Below are positions 54,205 through 62,519 of a stretch of DNA of 64,000 nt, piece by piece. Every line of letters begins with the position of its first letter. The first letter of the stretch is position 1. The position numbers and the translations under genes are program-made. This stretch comes from an uncultured Eubacteriales bacterium (GTDB taxonomy: Bacteria > Bacillota > Clostridia > Oscillospirales > Oscillospiraceae), in the NCBI GenBank assembly GCA_900546915.1, contig UREY01000007.1:14695-78694 (forward strand), given 5' to 3'. A model generated the notes under the pieces. That model was not told the DNA's origin. It was given only the letters and a program-made list of their open reading frames with translations, and searched no databases.

Positions 54205-56286
54205 TCATTCCACGCCTCGCAAATACAACCCCCGGGTGCAGCCGCCCGGTTCAAAGGGGGCCGCCGTTTCCCAGGACCGGAGGACCCGGTCCACTTCCTT
54301 GGGATTTTCCGTCGTAAACAACAGCCGCAGGGCATACAGGCCCAATGCCTTCCAGTCCTCCCGCCGGTCCATCCAATACAGCTTCTTCCCGTTTAGCACC
54401 ACGCTGCGGCAGGTGCCGCAATCCCGGATGACGGGAAATTCCTCTCCCTTCCGGTCCATCAGGCGGGTTGCACCGGACCGGCAATCGCACCGGCCGGTCC
54501 GGCCCCGGATCAGGCAATTTTCCGTCACCATCAGCGGCAAACGTCCATAGAAAATCGCCTCTGCCGGCACCGCCTTGGACAAATCCCGAATTTGCGGAAG
54601 CGTCAGCTCAAAAGATACGGTGGCGCTGGCCAAACCCAGGGTGCGCATGGTGTTCATCGACCGGCTGTTCCAGAGATTCAGTCCGAAATCTCCGCAAATG
54701 GCAAACCCCCGCGCCTTTGCAACGGGAATCTGGCCCAAATTACCCAGCAGCACATAACGCACCCCCAGATCATAGACCTGGTCCAGCTGCCGGGTAATCT
54801 CCCCCAATTGCGCATCATGAATGACCCGGGGCAAGACGGCGGCCAGCCGGACCCGGCGAACCACCCGGGTGTAAAATTCCCGGTCCCGGATCAGCAGAAA
54901 CAGCGGCACGTACAAAAACAGGGGATTCAATTTCAGAAGCTTGTCCGTCACCTGCTCCGTCGCCGTGACCTGCACCGTCAACCCGGGCGGTTCTTTCTGT
55001 CCCGGATCCAGCATGGGTTTGGTGTACTTTCCCAGGGGCGCCTCTTCCCGGCGGCCCCGAAGGGCGGTCAACTGGTCCAAAACCTCGCGGCGCATGGCGT
55101 TAATTGCCGCAGCCGGTAGGTTCAAATCCGGCTCCACCGCCGCCTTGACCTGCACACAGGTATAGGCGGTCCCACCCGTCTTGGACAGGCGGGCCGTCAG
55201 CTCCTCCACCGTAAGCCCCCGGCGGACCGCCGGCTCCGGGCGGGGCCCTATGGTTTTGCACACGTTGCCCTGGGGATCCTGCACCGCCAGCATGGCCGTA
55301 TCTCGGTTGACGATCATGTAAAACCGCACGGGAACCCGGGGGTTTTCCACCGATTCATAGGTCGTCCGCGCAGCCTTTAGAAGAGCATGATCCTCTCCAT
55401 TGTCCCGGCGGATTCCAAACATGGTCTGGCCGGTCCGGCCCAGGTAATAGCCGTCGGTAAATCCCTGGCGGCTGAACACCGCCTCCAGCTGGTCCATTTG
55501 CCGCCGGGTCACCCGGCCCGCATCTATGGCCTTCCGGTAAATTCCCGTCACAGTGGCCACGTATTCCGGGCGCTTCATCCGGCCCTCCAGCTTCACAGAC
55601 GTTACGCCCATCTGCTCCAGTTCCCGGAGATAAGGGGCCAGACAATTGTCCTTTAAACTCAGGGGATACCGGTCCTCAAAACGTCCGTAGCCATAGGGCA
55701 GGCGGCAGGGCTGGGCGCACTGCCCCCGGTTCCCGGACCGGCGGCCGATGACGCCGGACATATAGCACTGTCCCGAGTAACACATGCAAAACGCACCGTG
55801 GACAAACACTTCAATCTCCACCGGACTGTTCCGGCATATGCGGGCAATTTCTTCCCGAGGCAGCTCCCGGGCCAGAATCACCCGGGAAACACCCAGAGCC
55901 GCCGCCTGGTACACACCGTCCAGGCTGTGAATGCTCATCTGGGTGGAAGCATGGATGGGGATATGCGGCGCAATCTGACGGCACAGTGCCAGGATGCCCA
56001 GATCCTGGACAATCAAAGCATCCACCCCCGCCCGCGCCGCCGCGCGTATGAGCTCCGCCGCCTGCTGGCACTCCCGGTCCAGCACCAGCGTATTCAAGGT
56101 CAAGTGTACCGCCACTCCCCGCACGTGCGCATACTGCACCGCCTCCCGGAGGGTCTCCACTGTAAAATTCCGGGCGCCCTGCCGGGCATGAAAAGCGCCC
56201 GCCCCCAGGTACACCGCGTCCGCTCCGTTTTGGACCGCAGCCCGCAGCGCCTCCATGGATCCCGCGGGAGCCAGTAACTCAAGCAT
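54205..56286 (-). CDS. U32 family protein with DUF3656, probable rRNA hydroxylation enzyme (RlhA-like)
   Basis: 693 aa. LLAPAGSMEALRAAVQNGAD at the N-terminus, the U32 signature EVFVHGAFCMCYSGQCYMS at about residue 165, further Cys (GQCAQPCR; CDCRSG and CGTC near the C-terminus) that suggest an Fe-S cluster, and a C-terminal half of DUF3656 type. E. coli RlhA has this two-part design and hydroxylates 23S rRNA C2501; older annotations call it a collagenase-like peptidase. ATG 56286 (GAGGT 6 nt upstream) was preferred to GTG 56292. First gene of the run to trmD. Confidence 0.88.
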   Translation of the reverse strand: MLELLAPAGSMEALRAAVQNGADAVYLGAGAFHARQGARNFTVETLREAVQYAHVRGVAVHLTLNTLVLDRECQQAAELIRAAARAGVDALIVQDLGILALCRQIAPHIPIHASTQMSIHSLDGVYQAAALGVSRVILARELPREEIARICRNSPVEIEVFVHGAFCMCYSGQCYMSGVIGRRSGNRGQCAQPCRLPYGYGRFEDRYPLSLKDNCLAPYLRELEQMGVTSVKLEGRMKRPEYVATVTGIYRKAIDAGRVTRRQMDQLEAVFSRQGFTDGYYLGRTGQTMFGIRRDNGEDHALLKAARTTYESVENPRVPVRFYMIVNRDTAMLAVQDPQGNVCKTIGPRPEPAVRRGLTVEELTARLSKTGGTAYTCVQVKAAVEPDLNLPAAAINAMRREVLDQLTALRGRREEAPLGKYTKPMLDPGQKEPPGLTVQVTATEQVTDKLLKLNPLFLYVPLFLLIRDREFYTRVVRRVRLAAVLPRVIHDAQLGEITRQLDQVYDLGVRYVLLGNLGQIPVAKARGFAICGDFGLNLWNSRSMNTMRTLGLASATVSFELTLPQIRDLSKAVPAEAIFYGRLPLMVTENCLIRGRTGRCDCRSGATRLMDRKGEEFPVIRDCGTCRSVVLNGKKLYWMDRREDWKALGLYALRLLFTTENPKEVDRVLRSWETAAPFEPGGCTRGLYLRGVE

Positions 56287-56495
56287 AGCCACACCTCAAA
56301 AAGATATCCCAAGCAGCCCGCACCCCCGGCGCTGCCGCAATCAGTTCGTATACACCGGAGCTCCCTCTGCAAACGTCGAAAACGATGGTTGCTCCGCTAC
56401 CCGCCTCACCCAGAATGCCGCCCCAAAGCACCAGGGTACACATGCCCGGGCGGAACCTGTATCATTCCGGCAGGAAGTCCAAGTCCTTGACAGGT

Positions 56496-56529
56496 ATTAT
56501 ACCACACTCCCCCTAGCAGTGCTAGTCAA
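56496..56529 (-). promoter_or_regulatory. Extended -10 promoter of the U32-maf-mre run
   Basis: Minus strand TGGTATAAT (TATAAT = 56496-56501). A TTGACT at 56524-56529 is 22 bp away, too far for a normal -35, so activity may rest on the extended -10. Palindrome CTAGCAGTGCTAG (56513-56525) overlaps the spacer. The leader to the U32 ATG is about 200 nt. Confidence 0.55.
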
Positions 56530-56544
56530 AAGGGGAGAATTGCA

Positions 56545-56574
56545 GAAAAAAACAGCCTCGACATGTAGGCTGTT
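56545..56574 (-). terminator. Terminator of the EIIA-like transcript
   Basis: 8-bp stem AACAGCCT/AGGCTGTT (56551-56558, 56567-56574), then TTTTTTT on the minus strand. It sits 250 bp past the stop codon, beyond the DnaA-box cluster. Confidence 0.7.
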
Positions 56575-56626
56575 CTCAGCTGATTTCACAAAAAACCGCA
56601 GAGCCTCGCTCCTCGGTTGCCTAGTA

Positions 56627-56789
56627 GACATAATTTTGAAAAATACTGTTCCCCACCTTGTGGATAACTGGAACTTTTCCCCAGTTTCCACAGGTTTGTC
56701 CACAAGCGCTTCCGCAAAAACCCCCGGAAATTCAGGGCTTCCCCTGGGGCGGGGGAAAATTTTTGTGACTTTTCCACATCTGTGCACAA
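56627..56789. other. Cluster of DnaA-box-like 9-mers with AT-rich segment (candidate origin or DnaA titration site)
   Basis: TGTGGATAA (56659-56667, perfect DnaA box on the minus strand), GTTTCCACA (56684-56692), TTGTCCACA (56696-56704), TTTTCCACA (56770-56778) and TGTGCACAA (56781-56789): one exact, three with one mismatch and one with two, against TTATNCACA. An AT-rich run ACATAATTTTGAAAAATACTG (56628-56648) lies beside the perfect box. No dnaA, dnaN or rpmH gene is near. Could be oriC, a datA/DARS-like site, or a chance cluster. Confidence 0.5.
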
Positions 56790-56829
56790 GTCTTCTCCCT
56801 GCCCTGAGATTTTACCATAACGCGGGCCG

Positions 56830-57297
56830 TCACAACGCCACCTCCAGAAAGGCACGGCCCGCTTCCAGCTCACCCAGTACCAACGGGCGAACCTGCTGCG
56901 GCGCCCGGTTGACCACCAACGGCGTGGCCGTCAGGACGCCCGCCTGCCGCATCGCCTGCAGGTCAAACCGCAGAAGCTCCTGCCCCTGCCGGACCTGCCG
57001 ACCACAATCCACCAGGGGCTGGAAGCATCCGCTGTCAAGGCGGTTGGAATCAATGCCCACCTGCAAAACCACTTCCAGTCCGGTCTGCGTCCGAAGACCC
57101 AGGGCATACTTTTTGGGAAACACAAAGTCCACCACGCCGTCGCAGGGAGCCAACAGACGCCCCTCCCGGGGATACAGTACGACGCCTGCGCCCATCAAGC
57201 CGGACGCAAAGTACGTATCCGGCGTCTCACCCAGGCTCGCCACCCAGCCGGTAACAGGACTGGTTAAAATTAATTTGTTATCTTGCTTCGTATTCAT
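56830..57297 (-). CDS. EIIA-Glc-like protein lacking both active-site histidines
   Basis: 155 aa. Aligns without gaps to the PTS glucose-type EIIA fold: LTSPVTGWVASL, the SPVDG-like LAPCDGVVDFVF, GLEVVLQVGIDSNRLDSGCF and LLRFDLQAM. In E. coli EIIA-Glc the phosphate-carrying His90 lies in VHFGID and its partner His75 in NHAFSI; here these positions are Gln79 and Tyr64. It therefore cannot be phosphorylated in the usual way. No EIIB/EIIC gene is next to it. SD GGAGG and ATG 57297. Likely a degenerate or regulatory homologue. Confidence 0.82.
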   Translation of the reverse strand: MNTKQDNKLILTSPVTGWVASLGETPDTYFASGLMGAGVVLYPREGRLLAPCDGVVDFVFPKKYALGLRTQTGLEVVLQVGIDSNRLDSGCFQPLVDCGRQVRQGQELLRFDLQAMRQAGVLTATPLVVNRAPQQVRPLVLGELEAGRAFLEVAL

Positions 57298-57400
57298 GCA
57301 GAAAGCCTCCTTTCCACGCCGGACCGCGCTGGAAGCAGCGCCCCGGCGCGCTCCGGTACATCCCCGTCCCCGCACGCCTCGCTTTCGACCAAGGAGAGGC

Positions 57401-57443
57401 AAAAAGCCCCCAGAGGCGGAATCATTCCCGCTTCCGGAGGCTT
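57401..57443 (-). terminator. Terminator/attenuator between the 76-aa gene and the EIIA-like gene
   Basis: Long stem (57404-57422 with 57424-57443, a few mismatches), then TTTTT on the minus strand. No promoter was seen between here and the EIIA-like start, so that gene probably depends on read-through. Confidence 0.65.
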
Positions 57444-57465
57444 TCGTGCGGCTGCCCGAGTTCGC

Positions 57466-57696
57466 TCAGTGCGCCTCAATCCAGGCATCCACCTTGCTCT
57501 TGGCCAGGCATTTGATGCTTTCCTGGGCGTAAGGGGACTCAGGCCCGCCCCGGAAGTACAGGAAATACAGGCCGGCCGGAGTCTGATACAGGGTCTCCTC
57601 ATAGCCTGCAGGATCACCGAAATCCCCCACCGTGTACTTCTTCACCAGGGTAGCGGTCTCCGTGTCGTATTCGCGCTTGCTGATGATCTTTTTCAT
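57466..57696 (-). CDS. Conserved small protein of unknown function
   Basis: 76 aa: MKKIISKREYDTETATLVKK, then an ETLYQTPAGLYFLYFRGGPE segment and a basic/acidic tail. The pattern (KKII-x-YDTETA ... YEETLY-x3-G-x2-FLY-x2-GGP-S-Y) recalls a widespread family of small Firmicute proteins, often on mobile elements, with no known role. SD GGAGGG and ATG 57696. It has its own strong promoter and a 120-nt leader. Confidence 0.75.
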   Translation of the reverse strand: MKKIISKREYDTETATLVKKYTVGDFGDPAGYEETLYQTPAGLYFLYFRGGPESPYAQESIKCLAKSKVDAWIEAH

Positions 57697-57791
57697 GCAG
57701 ATCAACCCTCCTTTTATATACAAACGGTCTCGCCCCAGCAACCTCTCCGGGTACTGAGGACATTGCCGGAGTTTCCGGAAATACCGGCAGC

Positions 57792-57851
57792 CACAGGCGG
57801 AATCCCGCCTGTGCTTTGCCTCATTATAATCCAAACGGTTTGCAGTTGCAA
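57792..57851 (-). promoter_or_regulatory. Promoter and leader hairpin of the 76-aa gene
   Basis: Minus strand TTGCAA (57846-57851), 17 bp, TATAAT (57823-57828). Directly after the start point comes a perfect 9-bp hairpin CACAGGCGG/CCGCCTGTG (57792-57813), then further short stems before the SD. Confidence 0.75.
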
Positions 57852-57907
57852 CTATTCTGCAGGGGAAAATTCACTCTCTTGCCACCAAACTTTTTCACAA
57901 ACCGCCC

Positions 57908-57939
57908 CTTCGTTTTTGGCATATTAGCCAAAAACGAAG
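57908..57939 (+). terminator. Isolated perfect hairpin, terminator-like on the plus strand
   Basis: 13-bp stem CTTCGTTTTTGGC/GCCAAAAACGAAG with ATATTA loop, then CCCTCTTTTTG. No rightward gene precedes it. The rest of 57852-58122 has no gene I can support. Confidence 0.45.
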
Positions 57940-58122
57940 CCCTCTTTTTGAGCAAAACGTCGAATTTGGAGTGTTAGTTTTTTTAAGCGCCCACAGGGCA
58001 TAGACAGTGCCTCAAGGGAATGAACGCCACCAACGTGCAACTGTCCACAAAGAACATGTGCAATTTGCACAATTCCATTTGGGGTGCCGCCAGAATTTTT
58101 TGTAAATTTTCTCGAGAAAGGA

Positions 58123-58151
58123 TTGAAAAACGCGTGTAGATGCGTTATGAT
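58123..58151 (+). promoter_or_regulatory. ald promoter
   Basis: TTGAAA (58123-58128), 17 bp, TATGAT (58146-58151), about 60 bp before the ATG. Confidence 0.6.
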
Positions 58152-58211
58152 GCTAAGGAAAAAGCCCGAACCGTAATCCGCGGTACGGGTACATTGAAAG
58201 GAGTCATTACC

Positions 58212-59336
58212 ATGCGCATTGGCTGTCCCAAAGAAATCAAACCCCAGGAAGGCCGCGTCGGCCTGACCCCGGCGGGTGTAGATGCATTTGTCCGTGCCGG
58301 ACACACCGTCTACATGGAGCAGGGCGCCGGATTGGGAAGCGGCTTCCCCGACGCCGAATACACCGCCGTCGGCGCAGAAATTCTCCCCGACGCCAAATCC
58401 GTTTATGATGCCGCCGACATGATCATCAAGGTAAAAGAGCCCCTGGCTCCGGAGTATGAGCTGCTGAAGGAAGGCCAGACCCTGTTTACTTACCTGCACC
58501 TGGCCCCGGATCCCGCGCAGACCCAGGCTCTTCTGCGGAAAAAAGTGACCGCCATCGCCTATGAGACCGTACAGCCTGCCGACGGCAGCCTTCCCCTTCT
58601 GGCTCCCATGAGCGAGGTGGCCGGCCGTCTGTCCATTCAGGTCGGCGCGCATCTTCTGGAGTCCAGCGTGGGCGGCCGAGGCATTCTCCTGGGCGGCGTC
58701 CCCGGTGTGGAGCGCGCCAATGTAGTTATCATCGGCGGCGGCAACGTGGGCACCAATGCGGCCAAGATGGCAGTGGGACTGGGCGCCAACGTCACCATCC
58801 TGGATTTAAACGCCAAGCGTCTGGCTTATTTGGACGACATTTTCGGCGGCCGGGTGCAAACGCTTCTGTCCAACTCCTACAACATTGCCCAAGCTGTCCG
58901 GGACGCAGATCTGGTCGTAGGCTGCGTTCTGATCCCCGGCGCCAAGGCTCCGAAGCTGGTCACAGAAGAGATGGTGCAAACCATGCGGCCCGGCAGCGTT
59001 CTGGTGGATGTGGCCATCGACCAGGGCGGCTCCATCGCCACCATCGACCGGATCACCACCCACCAGGATCCCTTCTTCGTCAAGTACGGCGTTCTGCATT
59101 ATTCCGTGGCCAACATGCCCGGCGCCGTGCCCCGTACCTCTACCCTGGCCCTGACGGGCGCTACCCTTCCCTACGCCCTGAAAATTGCCAATCTGGGAGC
59201 GGAAGCCGCTTGTAAGGCCGATCCGGCTCTCATGAAAGGCCTGAACACATACCAGGGACACCTCACCTTCCAGGCTGTGGCCGAGGCCCAGGGGCTCCCC
59301 TACACCGATCCCCACACCCTCCTGCCGACCACCTGA
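58212..59336 (+). CDS. ald: Alanine dehydrogenase
   Basis: 374 aa. NAD-dependent L-alanine/pyruvate interconversion, used for nitrogen assimilation or alanine breakdown. [20 protein letters not shown] at the start, catalytic Lys region IIKVKEP, His in YLHLAPDP, Rossmann [15 protein letters not shown], and [18 protein letters not shown] 58212 (AAAGGAG upstream) is preferred over a 24-residue extension that would start inside the promoter. Monocistronic. Confidence 0.96.
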   Translation: MRIGCPKEIKPQEGRVGLTPAGVDAFVRAGHTVYMEQGAGLGSGFPDAEYTAVGAEILPDAKSVYDAADMIIKVKEPLAPEYELLKEGQTLFTYLHLAPDPAQTQALLRKKVTAIAYETVQPADGSLPLLAPMSEVAGRLSIQVGAHLLESSVGGRGILLGGVPGVERANVVIIGGGNVGTNAAKMAVGLGANVTILDLNAKRLAYLDDIFGGRVQTLLSNSYNIAQAVRDADLVVGCVLIPGAKAPKLVTEEMVQTMRPGSVLVDVAIDQGGSIATIDRITTHQDPFFVKYGVLHYSVANMPGAVPRTSTLALTGATLPYALKIANLGAEAACKADPALMKGLNTYQGHLTFQAVAEAQGLPYTDPHTLLPTT

Positions 59337-59364
59337 TTCCTCCGGCAGGCTAACCAAATACTTT

Positions 59365-59408
59365 CGGGAGAAAACGCAGAAGGTTGCGTTTTCTCCCGAT
59401 TATTTTTG
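59365..59408 (+). terminator. ald terminator
   Basis: 14-bp stem (CGGGAGAAAACGCA with TGCGTTTTCTCCCG), 6-nt loop, then ATTATTTTTGG. Confidence 0.85.
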
Positions 59409-59464
59409 GGGATTCGGCAAATCCCCCGCGGGGTTTATATCCGGATCCAAGCCGGAGGCGAAGG

Positions 59465-60337
59465 CTATTCCGTTTTCTCCAGGCTCATAAAATACAAATA
59501 CGCCTCATCCAGGCCCACCCGAACGTCGGCAAAGGCGGACGGCGGAAGCTGAGCGCCCACCAGGCGGAGCAAAAGCCGGTCGCCGTACTGGGAAATATTT
59601 GAAATCCGATACCGGCTTTGCAGCTGCGGCAGCTCCTCGGGCGTACAGAGGCACTCTGAGACAAAGGGTCGCGTCCGGTCCACCAGGGCTGCCGGCGTAT
59701 CCCGAGCAATGAGCCGCCCCCGGCGCAGCAGAAGAATTTCCTCGGCAATGGACTCCACGTCGGACACCACATGGGTGGCCAAAAGGACAATCCGTTCTGT
59801 GGCAATGGCGGAAATATAGTTCCGAATGCGGATTCGTTCCTCGGGGTCCAGTCCTGCCGTAGGCTCATCCAGAAGCAGCAGCCGGGGCTCCCCCAGCAGG
59901 GCCTGCACCAGCAATATCCGCTGCCGCATGCCGCCGGAGAGGCTGCCCATTTTCTTGTGCAGGCAGTCGGGCAATCCCACCACCTCCAGAAGCCGTCTGA
60001 TTTCTCCCTTTGCCTCGGCCCGGCGCAACCCTTTTAGGGCCGCCATATAGTACAGAAAACGAATGACGGTAAACTCCTCATAATAGCCCTGCTGCTGGGG
60101 CATATAGCCCACGGCCTTTCGGTATGTCCGGCCCAATTCCAAAATTTCCTTGCCGTTGTAATAAATCGCCCCGGACTCCCGCCGCACCGTATCGGTCAGC
60201 AGATTCATCAGCGTGCTTTTCCCGGCGCCGTTGGGGCCCAGCAGGCCGTACACGCCGGGATGCAGGCAAATGGTCACCTCATCCAGAGCGCAATGCCCGC
60301 CGTAATGCTTGGTCAAATTTTCTATTCGTAGCTCCAC
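59465..60337 (-). CDS. ABC-2 exporter ATP-binding protein
   Basis: 290 aa. Walker A GPNGAGKSTLMNL, Q-loop YMPQQQGYYEEFTV, signature SLSGGMRQRILLVQAL, Walker B LLLLDEPTAGLDP, H-loop ATHVV, then a ~70-residue C-terminal tail. GTG start with GGGGG upstream; 4 nt after the permease stop. Works with the membrane protein encoded upstream in an exporter of bacteriocin-resistance or drug type; substrate unknown. Confidence 0.9.
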   Translation of the reverse strand: MELRIENLTKHYGGHCALDEVTICLHPGVYGLLGPNGAGKSTLMNLLTDTVRRESGAIYYNGKEILELGRTYRKAVGYMPQQQGYYEEFTVIRFLYYMAALKGLRRAEAKGEIRRLLEVVGLPDCLHKKMGSLSGGMRQRILLVQALLGEPRLLLLDEPTAGLDPEERIRIRNYISAIATERIVLLATHVVSDVESIAEEILLLRRGRLIARDTPAALVDRTRPFVSECLCTPEELPQLQSRYRISNISQYGDRLLLRLVGAQLPPSAFADVRVGLDEAYLYFMSLEKTE

Positions 60338-60341
60338 ATTT

Positions 60342-62345
60342 TCAGCCCCCTTTCCCCAGCTTTTCCGTGCCCCAAAGGGTCGCGCTGCTCCAGATACCCA
60401 ACAACACCGTCCGCGCCAGCGTCAGGCAGAGCCAAAGCCCCAAAACACTGATGCCCCAGGGCAGGTCCTCCAGAAAAGACAGACTGCGGGCCGGAGCCTC
60501 CAGATACGGCAGGCTCCCATAGCTGCGCCACAGCTGCAGCAGCTGCACCCCCCACACGCCTGCACTCAATAAAATTGTGAGAAGCCACGCCGCGCCCTGC
60601 CGTCTTCGTCGCAGGTAACCCCGGCCCAACGGCGCCGCCCGGCAGGTCCGGCCCATGCCGGTGCGCCGTTCCACTCCGGCTTGGGTCCCAAACAGCAAAA
60701 GTACCGTGCAGATGCACACCCCGTACAAGCTGTTGGTCCTGGCGTTGGGACTCAGAAGCTCCCGATACACCCAGTGCGGCAGCACATAGCTGCCCGGCTG
60801 CTGGGAAAGCGCCTCCACGTGCGCCTGGTATCTCTCCAAGGCCTGGGCCTGAGCGCCCAGCTCATCATAGCCCATCATTTGCACCGCATATTCGCCTTCC
60901 GAAATCTCCCCCGCCTCATAGCGGCGCTGCAGGTCGTCCCGCTCCGCCTGCTCTTCCGCCAGGCGGGTCTTCCGTTTGTCCAAATACGCCTGGGTCCCCT
61001 GCCCCACCGGTCCCTGGCTCTGCCGGTAGTAGCTCTCCAGATTGACCTCCACCGGTTCGCTGGTCCCCAGGGGCGGGGACTGAGACAGCAAGGCGGCCAG
61101 AGCCAGCGCCCCCAGAAGAATCAGCGCCCCCCGGCCCACAGCCAGAATTTTAAACAACTCGTGTCCCAAGAGGCTGGTGTGCCTGGCCAACGGGGCAAAT
61201 AACCGGCCGGTCCGGTCCAACAGCCGGTTTACCCAGCCATAGCCGGAAATGGGCTTGCGCCGCTGGTAAAACCCGGCGATTGCCGCCGGCAACCCCAGAC
61301 TCAGGACGGCCCCCACGCCCAAAAACGCCTCCAATTGGCCAACCGGCTGTCCAAACACATTTAAATTGCAGTAACTGGTCACCAAGGTCCTGGGGTGGAG
61401 GCAGGAAAATAGATTGATCTTTCGCAGCAGCGCCGCCTCCTGCAGCTGCGTATAAAGGGCATACTCTACAAACAGCGCCGACACCCAAACTGCGCCCACC
61501 AGGCGGCGGTCCGTCACCGCCTCCAGCAGGAACCAGAGCACCGCGCCCAGCAGGAACGCCCCCAAAGCCCGCAGCAGAATATAGAACAGCCAAAACCAGC
61601 CGATGGTCATGGGGTAAGTAAAATCCTGAAAAATAGAAACGGACTGCAAAATGCGCCCCATTTCTCCCGCGCCGCCATATTTGGCATAGCCAAAAATCAG
61701 CTCAAGCAGGGTGAGAAAAACTGCGCCCAATCCAGCGGCCAGAGCCACCGCGCCCAGCCGCCAAGCAGCCAAGCGCGTCCGGCCGGACGGGCTGGCGCAA
61801 ACCATATTCCACAGTCCCCGCTTCCGCTCTTCCAAAAAGGCAGAAACCACCACAGCCATATAAATGCCCAGGAGCCAGTCGGAGAAATCCACACCCATGA
61901 CCTGCTCCACCGCCCGGTCGTGACCCAGGGTCAACGGCAGCCCCTCCAGCCTCCGGTAATCTGCGGCAGTCTTGCGTATGTTGGCTTGGGAGTAGGGGGA
62001 GCCGGCAAAGATGCTGACTGTAGACATATTTTCCGCCTGGGCCTGTATTTCCGCCAGCCGGTCGGAAAACCCCGTCAGATATTCCGCTTGATTGCGCAAA
62101 AGCCCGTAACTCATGTTGTTGCTGGCGCTCCGACTTTGATTCTCCACAATGCGGTCCAGCAGCTCCTTCAACTGCTCCAGGGGCTCGCCCCGGTGATTTT
62201 CCAGAAATTGCTCCATTTTCACCTCGGCCCGGCCAAGGCCCTCCCAGGAGCTCATGCGAGTCAGATTGACCAGACAGAGCACCCCCAGAAGCAGCAGCAC
62301 CAGAAGCCGCCGCCAACTGAACACCACCCGTTTGATCTCCTCCAA
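60342..62345 (-). CDS. ABC-2 type membrane protein
   Basis: 667 aa. N-terminal helix (about 11-29), an extracytoplasmic helical segment (45-150), about six helices to ~330, a further extracytoplasmic stretch (~410-520, Gln/Arg/Glu-rich), and three or four C-terminal helices. This resembles two fused ABC-2 halves. Start is TTG 62345 with GGGAG 7 nt upstream. Operon with the ATPase downstream and probably the lipoprotein gene upstream. Confidence 0.82.
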   Translation of the reverse strand: MEEIKRVVFSWRRLLVLLLLGVLCLVNLTRMSSWEGLGRAEVKMEQFLENHRGEPLEQLKELLDRIVENQSRSASNNMSYGLLRNQAEYLTGFSDRLAEIQAQAENMSTVSIFAGSPYSQANIRKTAADYRRLEGLPLTLGHDRAVEQVMGVDFSDWLLGIYMAVVVSAFLEERKRGLWNMVCASPSGRTRLAAWRLGAVALAAGLGAVFLTLLELIFGYAKYGGAGEMGRILQSVSIFQDFTYPMTIGWFWLFYILLRALGAFLLGAVLWFLLEAVTDRRLVGAVWVSALFVEYALYTQLQEAALLRKINLFSCLHPRTLVTSYCNLNVFGQPVGQLEAFLGVGAVLSLGLPAAIAGFYQRRKPISGYGWVNRLLDRTGRLFAPLARHTSLLGHELFKILAVGRGALILLGALALAALLSQSPPLGTSEPVEVNLESYYRQSQGPVGQGTQAYLDKRKTRLAEEQAERDDLQRRYEAGEISEGEYAVQMMGYDELGAQAQALERYQAHVEALSQQPGSYVLPHWVYRELLSPNARTNSLYGVCICTVLLLFGTQAGVERRTGMGRTCRAAPLGRGYLRRRRQGAAWLLTILLSAGVWGVQLLQLWRSYGSLPYLEAPARSLSFLEDLPWGISVLGLWLCLTLARTVLLGIWSSATLWGTEKLGKGG

Positions 62346-62519
62346 AAAATCACTCCCTTCTCAGGTCCGGCGCGGGGCTGCCGTCTTGCAGGCGATTCCT
62401 CCCGGCTCATCCGTTCTCCTCCCACAAAAGCCGGGACTTTTGCGTATCCTATCCTCGGTTCCAGGTTTGGCAGAGGGTCAGCGACAGTGGGCTGGATACA
62501 GATTTCCCTCTTTCTTCTC

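Noticed and set aside
56502-56529. CIRCE-like inverted repeat (TAGCACT ... AGTG) in the U32 promoter
   Set aside because: The arms fit the CIRCE consensus poorly and the spacing is off. No heat-shock gene follows.
56615-56630. TAG-TAG-ACA-TAA run as a DnaA-trio element
   Set aside because: The trio should lie beside the GC-rich block next to the DnaA box. Here it is on the far side of the AT-rich run, so the fit is weak.
57924-58652. Leftward frame antisense to ald and its promoter region
   Set aside because: Antisense shadow of ald; no SD and no recognisable domain.
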